This document shows, piece after piece, positions 41,374 through 48,876 of a stretch of DNA of 64,000 bases. The stretch is from positions 496,001 through 560,000 of the forward strand of contig JADJII010000001.1 in assembly GCA_016707075.1 (NCBI GenBank). The letters run 5' to 3'. The first letter of the stretch is position 1; every line of letters starts with the position of its first letter. Under the pieces are notes generated by a model, which searched no databases, was not told the origin of the DNA, and was given only the letters and a program-made list of their open reading frames with translations. A program made the translations under genes and the position numbers. The DNA is from Egaibacter danicus. GTDB taxonomy: Bacteria > Pseudomonadota > Gammaproteobacteria > Burkholderiales > Burkholderiaceae_C.

Positions 41374-42267
41374 AAGCCTGGAGTTCAGCCGGAGCGATAG
41401 GTTAGGCTGTGCTCCTCAGCTTTGAATCGTTTGACTAGTTTGGCGGAGTTGCACCAAGCAAATCACGGTCAAAAAGATCAGTTTCTGATGCAGCATAAGG
41501 GCCCTTGTTTTCAGCCTTTGCTTGTTCCTGGATGCCAAATCAGGCGGAATTCACTGGTCAATTGGTCTTAAGCGGAACTCAATGAAACCCACTTCGAGGC
41601 CAGATTGATGCCAACTGATCAAAGGTCAGGCACCGATATGGCGTCAGACCTTTGGCAAGTGGGCAGCATCGAGACACCATGCGCGAACGTTCCGGACACC
41701 TCGTAGATCGATGCGATCGCTGACCGCTGGATACCGTGCGCATGAAAAGTCCTCAACTTGATCGAAGGGTTGGCCTGGAAGGTCCTGAACGAGGTCGGAC
41801 TCAACGCGCCCACGTTGTTCAAAGGACTTTGAACCACGGCATCGAGCCAGATGCAGTTCTTGCATCACGGACGCAAGTTCAATGTCCAGAACGGTCGCTG
41901 CCCAGCAGGCCCCGTGATTCAGCTTTGGGCAACAGGCGCACCGCCGATCGGAAGACGCTGTAAAAGGCTAAAGAGCTGCGTCGAGGCAAGTGGATTCATG
42001 GTGACCTGGATGTGGTTCAGGTGCGTCCGAACTCATTTTTGGCCGCGAAGTGCAGCGCCAAAACGCGCAGCAACCTCAACTGTGAATGGCATTTCGTTGT
42101 CTCACTTGATTAGCACTGCCCCGTTAACCCGGCAGCGAAACCCGGCAGCCTGAATGAAGCACTTTGGCTCTTTCCGCCTACGCCTTATTCAACCTAGTTC
42201 AAGACGAAACTTGAGCAGTTCATTTTAAGCCGTGACGCAGATTGACGCAGAAAGGCACGGCCATATG
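41374..42267. other. about 0.9 kb without a recognisable gene
   Basis: Only short open frames occur here on both strands (up to about 100 codons), none with a recognisable domain. Base composition looks more even and codon bias is lost. Fragments such as KELRRGKWIHGDLDVVQV and EGLAWKVLNEVGLNAPTLFK read like pieces of one or more decayed genes in shifting frames. It lies between trmB and the disrupted gluQ, the one clear accessory-like gap of the window. Confidence 0.5.
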
Positions 42268-42290
42268 CCTGAAAAAGGGCGGCTTTTTCT
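42268..42290 (-). terminator. intrinsic terminator after gluQ
   Basis: On the minus strand GAAAAAG-CCGCC-CTTTTTC forms a hairpin ending in a T-rich arm, 4 bp past the gluQ stop. Confidence 0.6.
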
Positions 42291-42292
42291 TT

Positions 42293-43234
42293 TCAGCATG
42301 TTGCTTGCCACGCCGTCACCCACACAGCCAGTGCCTCACCTACAGAGCCTGCTTGAACCCCCAACCCCAACACAGCCGCAGCCTCATTCAGCGCCCCCAG
42401 CGGATCACTCAAATCCAGCGCCTGCGCACCGTTTTGCTTTGAAAGTTTCTCGCCGTTTTCACCCAGCACCAGCGGCGTGTGCAGGTAGCGGGGCGTGGGA
42501 GCCCCAGCGCGCGTTGCAGCACGATTTGCCGCGCGGTGTTGTCAGCCAGGTCTTCGCCGCGCACCACGTCGGTGATGCCCTGCGCGGCGTCGTCCACCAC
42601 CACGGCGAGCTGGTAGGCGAACAGGCCGTCGGCGCGGTACAGCACAAAGTCGCCCACCTGTTCCGCCACGTTTTGCTGCTGGTCGCCGAGCCGTCGGTCA
42701 TGCCAGTCAATGGTTTGATTTGCTATTGAATCAATAGCTGGTTGCGCATATTCCACATGGGCTGGAGGCCTGTTTGGCACATAAAAGGCCGGAATATCCG
42801 TTCGCAAACGCCAGGCGCGTGCGGTGCGGCCGCCCAGCCCCGCGCGGCAGGTGCCGGGGTACACCAGCTCGCTGTTGGCGCGGTCTGGGTGAGCCGCTGC
42901 GTTCCAGCGCTGTCTCAATGTCTTTGCGGGAACAGGCGCAGGGGTAGGCCAGGCCTTTGTCGATCAACGTGTCCAGCGCTTGCCGATACAACGTTGTGCG
43001 GGCTGATTGCCACACCGGGGGTTCGTCGGGCATCAACGAGCAGGCTTGCAACTGCTGCAGGATGACCTGATCAGCGCCTGGCACGCAGCGTGGCGTGTCC
43101 ACGTCTTCGATGCGTACCAGCCAGCGCCCGCTATGCGCGCGTGCGTCCAGCCAGCTCACCAGCGCCGCAACCAGCGAGCCCGCGTGCAGGGGCCCGGTCG
43201 GTGAAGGAGCGAAGCGGCCGATGTAGCCTGACAC
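42293..43234 (-). pseudogene. gluQ: glutamyl-Q tRNA(Asp) synthetase, two apparent frameshifts
   Basis: The gene starts with the GluRS-like HIGH-region signature GRFAPSPTGPLHAGSLVAAL and a tRNA-synthetase core, and ends with LSKQNGAQALDLSDPLGALN. The reading frame breaks twice: near 42894 (an extra base after codons for ALERS, before ELVYPGTCRAGLGG) and near 42497 (a missing C in a CCCC run, before TPRYLHTPLVLGENG). Joined, it is about full length. A repeat copy lies inside in antisense, encoding PPAHVEYAQPAIDSIANQ before IDWHDRRLG. It is either a recent pseudogene or affected by sequencing indels. GluQ-RS glutamylates queuosine-34 of tRNA-Asp. Confidence 0.85.
42722..42777 (+). repeat. 56-bp hairpin repeat, copy E (antisense inside gluQ)
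   Basis: GCTAT-TGAATCA-ATAGC, then TGGTTGCGCATATTCCACA and GGGCTGGAGGCCTGTTT on the plus strand. It is opposite to the gene but keeps the gluQ frame open, so it adds a short peptide rather than a stop. Confidence 0.9.
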
Positions 43235-43243
43235 GATGCCGGG

Positions 43244-44311
43244 TCAGAGCGCCGCCAGCGCCAGCTCCAGTCCGGAGATGAACGCATCTTCCACCCGGTG
43301 CCCGAGGCACCAGTCGCCACACACGCCGATACCGGTTTTGGCGTCCCACAGGTGGCTTTTGCCCAGCGGCCGGATCGTCTGGGCATAGACCCAGCGGTGA
43401 GCGACAGCATGGGCCGGTTCGGCGCGAATGCCCGTCACTTCGGAAAAGGCTTTCAACAATTTGGCCTGTACGCGCTGCGGGTCGTCCTGCAGGTGTTCTT
43501 GTGACCAGGCAGCGCTGGCCTGCACGGTCCAGCGCTCGATGGGCTCGCGCCCCGGCTTGGATGATTCGCGCGCCAGCCAGGCGATGCGGTGGTGGGTGCT
43601 GCGTGCGGCGTTCCATTGCGGCCCCAGCGCGGACATGCCCGGCTGCATGGCTTGCGGAAACGCCAGCATCAGTGTCCAGCAGGGCGCCACCTGCACGTCG
43701 TCAATGCGCAGCGCCATTTCCTCCTGAATATCCGAGTTTTGCAGCAGCTCGCGCGCCTGGCTGGCGGGTATGGCCAGCAGCACGGCGTCAAAGCCGGGGA
43801 AGGTGTAGCGTTCGTGGCCTTTGTCTGTTTCGGGCCCGATGGCGTGGATCTGCCAGCGGTGGCCGGTTCCGGGGCCGCGCTCCAGCAGCGTCACGCGGGT
43901 CTCGGTGGCAATGCGGTGGGCGCTGGCCAGCGGTTGTGCCCACGCGCGCGCCAGTGCGTTCATGTCGGGGTTGGGCACCCAGTGCGGTTCGCGCGCCGGC
44001 AGGCCAGCGGCTGCAACACGACCCAGCTCGTCCAGGACACGCACGGTGTTGGCGCTCCAGGGTCTGCACAGCCCGGGCACGGTTTCCAGCGCCATGGCAA
44101 ACCGGGCATCCCGCACGGTGAAATACTGGGTGCCGTGGTCAAAGGTGCCAAACGGGCTGCTGCGCGTGGCCATGCGTCCACCCAAGCCAGGGCTTTTTTC
44201 AAAAACCTTGACGTGGTGGCCCGCCTTCAAGAGCGTGCGCGCCGCTGCAATACCCGCCATGCCGGCACCGATGATGGCGATCTGACGGGCGTCGCTTTTT
44301 GGTTTGGTCAT
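43244..44311 (-). CDS. NAD(P)/FAD-dependent oxidoreductase (renalase/amine-oxidase-like)
   Basis: 355 residues from the ATG at 44311, with GGAG 8 nt upstream. The dinucleotide motif AIIGAGMAGIAAARTLLKAG is at the N-terminus, followed by FEKSPGLGGRMATR, SPFGTFDHGTQYFTVRD typical of the renalase-like group, and a C-terminal FAD contact near CGDWCLGHRVEDAFISG. The substrate is unknown. It lies 9 bp upstream of gluQ on the same strand. Confidence 0.85.
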   Translation of the reverse strand: MTKPKSDARQIAIIGAGMAGIAAARTLLKAGHHVKVFEKSPGLGGRMATRSSPFGTFDHGTQYFTVRDARFAMALETVPGLCRPWSANTVRVLDELGRVAAAGLPAREPHWVPNPDMNALARAWAQPLASAHRIATETRVTLLERGPGTGHRWQIHAIGPETDKGHERYTFPGFDAVLLAIPASQARELLQNSDIQEEMALRIDDVQVAPCWTLMLAFPQAMQPGMSALGPQWNAARSTHHRIAWLARESSKPGREPIERWTVQASAAWSQEHLQDDPQRVQAKLLKAFSEVTGIRAEPAHAVAHRWVYAQTIRPLGKSHLWDAKTGIGVCGDWCLGHRVEDAFISGLELALAAL

Positions 44312-44381
44312 GAACTGCACTCCTGTTGTGGTTGTATGCCTTGCACTTTACACGGCCTTCGACCCCCTGCACGCCATTTCG

Positions 44382-45320
44382 CTAGGTTCCCCAGTGGCGC
44401 GACAGCAGGGCTTCCCGGGTTGCCGGAGTTTCCAGCTGCTTGAGCCACCACATCAGCGCGCGGCCCTGGCCTGACTGGGGGGTCTCGCGCCAGGCGTAGT
44501 GCACCCGCACCACCCGCTGGGCACGGGCCATTTTTTTGACGACCAGGCGCCCGGCCTCAATGTAGCCGCGCGCCATGCAGTGGGGAACAAAGCCGCCACC
44601 CAGGCCGCGCACCTGGGCATCCAGTTTGGCCTGCATGGTGGCCACGGTGAACACGTCCTGTCCACCCAGCAGCCCGAACGTCAGCCCGCGGCCACGCTGG
44701 ATGGAGTCGGCCACCGCAACCGCGCGGTGCTGACGCACCAGGTCATCCTTGATCGGCTCATGCGCCGTGGCGAGTGGGTGGTGAGGTGCTACGGCGTATA
44801 CAAAGCTCACGTCGCCCAGTGGCTTGCCATGAACGCCCGCGTGGGTGGTGGGGTCGGCCACGCCAATGGCCAGGTCAGCCTGGCCAGAGGTCAGTGCCTC
44901 CAGCGTGCCCGAGAGGGTTTCGTCACGCAGCTTGATGCGGGTGGGCGGGTTTTGCGCCAGAAAGTTGTCGCACAGCTCCATCATGGTGGATTTGGAGATG
45001 ATGCCGTCCACCGCAATGGTCAGTTGCGGCTCCCAGCCGGTGGCCACGCGTTTGACGCGGTTGGCCACCGCGTCGATCTCTTCCAGCAGACGCGCGCCCT
45101 CGCGCAACAGCTCGCGTCCCGCCTCGGTGAGCTTGGCCTGGCGGGAGCTGCGGTCAAACAGCAGCACGTCCAGCGCGTCTTCAATCTGGCGCACGCGGTA
45201 GGTGAGGGCGCTGGGCACGACGCCAATGGCCCGGGCTGCGGCGGCAAAGCTGCCTGCATCCGCAATCGACTGCAGCATGGCAAGCGAATCAGGGGTCAGG
45301 ACATCACGTGGCGTGCTCAT
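44382..45320 (-). CDS. LysR-family regulator of the pirin/DoxX cluster
   Basis: 312 residues. N-terminal helix-turn-helix (MLQSIADAGSFAAAARAIGV then VPSALTYRVRQIEDALDVLL), then the effector domain. It is divergent from the pirin gene across 89 bp, and the gap holds a perfect LTTR-type palindrome 13 bp from its own start. In this setting it probably activates the pirin-DoxX-flavodoxin-pirin genes in response to a redox or quinone-like signal (inference). Confidence 0.88.
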   Translation of the reverse strand: MSTPRDVLTPDSLAMLQSIADAGSFAAAARAIGVVPSALTYRVRQIEDALDVLLFDRSSRQAKLTEAGRELLREGARLLEEIDAVANRVKRVATGWEPQLTIAVDGIISKSTMMELCDNFLAQNPPTRIKLRDETLSGTLEALTSGQADLAIGVADPTTHAGVHGKPLGDVSFVYAVAPHHPLATAHEPIKDDLVRQHRAVAVADSIQRGRGLTFGLLGGQDVFTVATMQAKLDAQVRGLGGGFVPHCMARGYIEAGRLVVKKMARAQRVVRVHYAWRETPQSGQGRALMWWLKQLETPATREALLSRHWGT

Positions 45321-45333
45321 AAGGGGTTATTTG

Positions 45334-45350
45334 ATTCAAATAATTTGAAT
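45334..45350. promoter_or_regulatory. LysR-box palindrome
   Basis: A perfect inverted repeat, ATTCAAA-TAA-TTTGAAT, containing the T-N11-A core of LysR binding sites. It lies between the LysR gene and the pirin gene, 59 bp before the pirin start. Confidence 0.8.
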
Positions 45351-45409
45351 GATGCCATCAAACTGGCAGGTCTGTAAATCACTGTGTGTGACCTAAAGTT
45401 CATACCACT

Positions 45410-46111
45410 ATGTTGACACTACGCAAATCAAACGAACGCGGCTATGCCGATCACGGCTGGTTGAAGTCATTTCACAGTTTTTCCTTCGCCGGCTATTACG
45501 ACCCCAAGCACATGGGCTTTGGCAACCTGCGCGTCATCAACGAAGACCGCATTGCGCCAGGCACCGGTTTTGGCACCCATGGCCACCGCGACATGGAAAT
45601 CATCAGCTACGTGCTGAGTGGTGAACTGGCGCACAAGGACACGATGGGTAACGTCAAGGGCATTCCTCCGGGCGACGTGCAGCGCATGAGTGCCGGGCGC
45701 GGCGTGCAGCACAGTGAGTTCAATCACGCCCCAAAAGACACCACGCATTTCCTGCAGATCTGGATCGAGCCCAATGTGACAGGCATCGCGCCCAGCTATG
45801 AGCAGAAGACGTTTGCCGAAGCCGAGAAGCGTGGCGTCCTGCGCCTGGTGGCCTCGCCCGATGGTGCACAAGGTTCCGTGACGATCCATGCGGATGCCCG
45901 TCTTTACGCCGGCTTATTTGACGATGACCAGTCTGCCCGCATGAGCCTGAATCCGCAGCGCAAAGCTTATGTGCATCTGGTTCGCGGCGAACTGGAAGTC
46001 AATGGCCAGATGCTCACTACCGGTGACGCAGCAATGCTTGATGGCGAAAACCAGGTGTCTCTGACGAATGGGAAAAACGCCGAAGTATTGGTGTTTGACC
46101 TCGCAGCTTAG
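45410..46111 (+). CDS. pirin family protein (YhhW-like bicupin)
   Basis: A 233-residue bicupin. The first cupin has the metal-site pattern GFGTHGHRDMEIISYVLSGE with His/His/Glu spacing, then GRGVQHSEFNHA. YhhW-type pirins can act as quercetin 2,3-dioxygenases; many are redox-linked regulators, so the exact role is open. It is the first gene of the cluster under the LysR box. Confidence 0.88.
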   Translation: MLTLRKSNERGYADHGWLKSFHSFSFAGYYDPKHMGFGNLRVINEDRIAPGTGFGTHGHRDMEIISYVLSGELAHKDTMGNVKGIPPGDVQRMSAGRGVQHSEFNHAPKDTTHFLQIWIEPNVTGIAPSYEQKTFAEAEKRGVLRLVASPDGAQGSVTIHADARLYAGLFDDDQSARMSLNPQRKAYVHLVRGELEVNGQMLTTGDAAMLDGENQVSLTNGKNAEVLVFDLAA

Positions 46112-46163
46112 TTTTTCTTTTTTCTCCTGTTCCTCCCTTCACTTTCAATAAAGGAAATTTCCC

Positions 46164-46574
46164 GTGATCGCTTCCCTTCAAAACCCTCTGGCTCTTGCAG
46201 GTCGTCTGCTGCTCGCGCTGCTGTTTGTCCCCGCTGGTATCAGCAAAATCAGTGGCTTCGCCGGAACCGTGGGTTATATCCAGTCTGGTGGACTGCCAGC
46301 CCCTCAGCTGGCCGCCGTAGTGGCCATCCTGGTGGAAGTGGTTGGTGGACTGGCTCTGGTCGCCGGTTTCGGCACCCGTATTGCAGCGCTTGCACTGGCT
46401 GCGTTCACGCTGGTGGCAACGTTTGGTTTTCACAACTTTTGGGCCGTGCCAGCTGACATGGCCATGATGCAGCAACTGATGTTCTACAAGAACATTGCTG
46501 TTGTCGGTGGCTTGCTGGTTCTGGCCGCACACGGTGCCGGTGCCTGGAGCGTTGATGCCAAGCGTGGCGCCTGA
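46164..46574 (+). CDS. DoxX family membrane protein
   Basis: 136 residues with four hydrophobic segments and the DoxX pattern GRLLLALLFVPAGISKISGF at the N-terminus. The start is GTG with AAAGGAAA upstream. DoxX proteins are linked to oxidative and thiol stress responses; in this cluster the partner may be the flavodoxin-like protein. Confidence 0.88.
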   Translation: MIASLQNPLALAGRLLLALLFVPAGISKISGFAGTVGYIQSGGLPAPQLAAVVAILVEVVGGLALVAGFGTRIAALALAAFTLVATFGFHNFWAVPADMAMMQQLMFYKNIAVVGGLLVLAAHGAGAWSVDAKRGA

Positions 46575-46611
46575 ATTTCTTTCTTAACCCCCTTTTTCAA
46601 GGAAAATTATC

Positions 46612-47166
46612 ATGACAAAAGTAGCCGTTGTATTTCACTCAGGTTATGGTCACACCCTGCGCATGGCGCAAGCCGTTGCGCAAGGTGCTGATGCCGAATT
46701 GATCACCATCGACGCCGACGGCAACCTGCCCGAAGGTGCCTGGGACACGCTGGCTGCCGCAGACGCTATCGTCTTTGGTTCTCCCACCTACATGGGCAGC
46801 GTGAGCTGGCAGTTCAAGAAATTTGCCGATGCATCCAGCAAGCCTTGGTACACCCAGGCCTGGAAAGACAAAATCTTTGGTGGCTTCACCAACAGCGCCA
46901 ACGTGAATGGTGACAAGCATTCCACCCTGCACTATTTCATGACGCTGGCCATGCAACACGGTGGCGTATGGGCCGGCACGGGCCTGAACTACAACAACAC
47001 CAAGGCTTCACAGCGCAGTGACGTGAATTACCTGGCATCCAGCGCAGGCCCCATGGCCCAGACGCCAGGTGATGCCAGTGCCGAAGAAATGAACGCCGGT
47101 GATCTGGAGACGGCCAGGTTGTTTGGCAAGCGCATTGCGGAAGTAGCTGGCAAGTTTCGCGGCTGA
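46612..47166 (+). CDS. flavodoxin/NAD(P)H:quinone oxidoreductase family protein
   Basis: 184 residues. The flavodoxin-like FMN phosphate loop is VFHSGYGHTLRMAQAVAQGA (residues 8-27), followed by VFGSPTYMGSVSWQFKKFAD and GGFTNSANVNGDKHSTL, as in WrbA-type quinone reductases. It probably carries out two-electron reduction of quinones with FMN. AAGGAAAA precedes the ATG. It is 37 bp after doxX. Confidence 0.87.
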   Translation: MTKVAVVFHSGYGHTLRMAQAVAQGADAELITIDADGNLPEGAWDTLAAADAIVFGSPTYMGSVSWQFKKFADASSKPWYTQAWKDKIFGGFTNSANVNGDKHSTLHYFMTLAMQHGGVWAGTGLNYNNTKASQRSDVNYLASSAGPMAQTPGDASAEEMNAGDLETARLFGKRIAEVAGKFRG

Positions 47167-47199
47167 TCGATTAAAGTGGCTCTTTCAGGAGCCAACATC

Positions 47200-48084
47200 A
47201 TGGGCGTTCAACAGCAACTGACCGGCCAGGAAAAAGACCTGGGCGGTGGTTTCAAAGTCCGCAGGCTCCTGCCTTCTGCCAAACGGCAGTCGGTGGGACC
47301 ATTTCTGTTTTTTGATCACTTCGGCCCGGTCACGGTTGTGCCCGGTGCTGGCCATGATGTCCGGCCGCACCCACACATCGGCCTGGCCACGGTGACCTAC
47401 ATGTTTGAAGGGTCCATCGCGCATCGCGACAGCCTGGGATACGTACAAAACATCGAGGCGGGTGCCATCAACTGGATGACCAGCGGGCGTGGCATCGTGC
47501 ATTCCGAGCGGCAACCACTGGCGCTGAAAAACACCACTTACGTGAACCATGGCATTCAGCTCTGGGCGGCACTGCCGCGTGACCAGGAAGAGGTGGCGCC
47601 CAGCTTCGTGCACACGCCCGCGACTGCCATCCCTGTGGCGCAACTGCCAGGGGTGGAGGTGCGCGTGCTGGTAGGTACGGCCTTTGGCCATACCTCACCC
47701 GTAAAGGCTTTTTCAAACACTGTTTATCTGGATGTTGCTCTTGCTGCCAATAGCAGCCTGGAAATACCTGTGCTTGCTCAGGAACTGGCGGTTTACCCGG
47801 TGGACGTGGATGTGGAGATTGATGGCCAGCTCATTGCAGCCCATACGCTGGCTGTACTGACCCCGGGACAAGTGGCCAGCATTCGCAGTACTACGGCTGC
47901 GCGATTGATGATTCTGGGTGGTGATGCGCTGGATGGTCGCCGCCACATGTGGTGGAACTTTGTCTCCAGCCGCAAAGAGCGCATTGTTCAGGCCGCTCAG
48001 GATTGGGAGGACCAGCGCATGGGTAGCATTGACGGCGAAACGGAGTTCATTCCTCTGCCTGAGCGCAGATTCATGCCAGACTGA
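47200..48084 (+). CDS. pirin family protein, second copy
   Basis: 294 residues from the ATG at 47200 (CAGGAG 8 nt upstream; the frame is open to 47176). Bicupin with PFLFFDHFGPVTVVPGAGHD, RPHPHIGLATVTYMFEGSIA metal site and SGRGIVHSERQP. It is only distantly like the first pirin, and longer, being of the classical Pirin type with a C-terminal extension (RKERIVQAAQDWEDQRMGSI). Its position after the flavodoxin gene suggests the same regulon. Confidence 0.88.
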   Translation: MGVQQQLTGQEKDLGGGFKVRRLLPSAKRQSVGPFLFFDHFGPVTVVPGAGHDVRPHPHIGLATVTYMFEGSIAHRDSLGYVQNIEAGAINWMTSGRGIVHSERQPLALKNTTYVNHGIQLWAALPRDQEEVAPSFVHTPATAIPVAQLPGVEVRVLVGTAFGHTSPVKAFSNTVYLDVALAANSSLEIPVLAQELAVYPVDVDVEIDGQLIAAHTLAVLTPGQVASIRSTTAARLMILGGDALDGRRHMWWNFVSSRKERIVQAAQDWEDQRMGSIDGETEFIPLPERRFMPD

Positions 48085-48139
48085 CGCAATCGGCGAGAAA
48101 TGGGCCAGCCGACCTTCAGCGGCTTGCTACCATCGGTGC

Positions 48140-48835
48140 ATGAAGGTTCTCTCGTTACTTCCCTGGGCAGACTGGCTGGCCCTGTTCTCGTTTATCGCTG
48201 CCTGGATGGGCTACGCCTGGTTTGCCACGGTTTGGGGTTTCCGGCGACCTTCGCTTCTGGCTTCGACCAACCGGTACCGGCGCTTCTGGATGCTGCAAAG
48301 CACGGCGAGGGATCCCCGCGTGCTGGACGGCATCATTGTGCAGAGCCTGTCCACCAGCCCGTCGTTTTTTGCCTCGACGTCCATCATCATTACCGGTGGC
48401 TTGTTTGCCTTGATGGGTACCACCGACAAGGCGGCTGAGCTGGTGCGGGAAATTCCCTTTGCCCAGCAAACGCCGATTCTGGTGTTTGAACTCAAGGTTC
48501 TGGTGCTGGTGGCCATCTTTGTGTACGCCTTTTTCCGGTTTTCATGGTCGATGCGGCAATATACATTTGCATCGCTGGTTATCGGTTCCATGCCTGATCC
48601 GGAAGACTTTGCCACAGGTAAATTTGACCGCGAGCAGTTTGCCAACCGCGCCAGTGCCATGCTGGGCCTGGCTGCCGAGACCTTCAACAGCGGCTTGCGT
48701 GCGTATTATTTTTCTTTTGCAGCCATGGCCTGGTTCTTCTCGCCATTGGCATTCTTGATGGCCACCTTTCTGGTGGTAGCCATCCTCTACAGCCGTGAGT
48801 TCAGGTCTGACGTATTGCAGGTTTTGAACGACTGA
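48140..48835 (+). CDS. DUF599 domain membrane protein
   Basis: 231 residues from the ATG at 48140; the longer open frame overlaps the pirin gene and is not used. Four hydrophobic segments with DUF599 motifs (WMGYAWFATVWGFRRPSLLA, DGIIVQSLSTSPSFFASTSI then IITGGLFALMG, AYYFSFAAMAWFFSPLAFLM). The function is unknown. Confidence 0.82.
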   Translation: MKVLSLLPWADWLALFSFIAAWMGYAWFATVWGFRRPSLLASTNRYRRFWMLQSTARDPRVLDGIIVQSLSTSPSFFASTSIIITGGLFALMGTTDKAAELVREIPFAQQTPILVFELKVLVLVAIFVYAFFRFSWSMRQYTFASLVIGSMPDPEDFATGKFDREQFANRASAMLGLAAETFNSGLRAYYFSFAAMAWFFSPLAFLMATFLVVAILYSREFRSDVLQVLND

Positions 48836-48863
48836 GTGCGGCTGGACTCAGCGCCGTAAAAAC

Positions 48864-48869
48864 TACAAT
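48864..48869 (+). promoter_or_regulatory. -10 element of dnaE, suggesting a leaderless transcript
   Basis: TACAAT lies 8 nt before the ATG at 48877, with a weak TGGACT -35 about 15 bp upstream. If transcription starts at the usual distance, the mRNA would begin at or next to that ATG. Confidence 0.45.
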
Positions 48870-48876
48870 GGACCCC

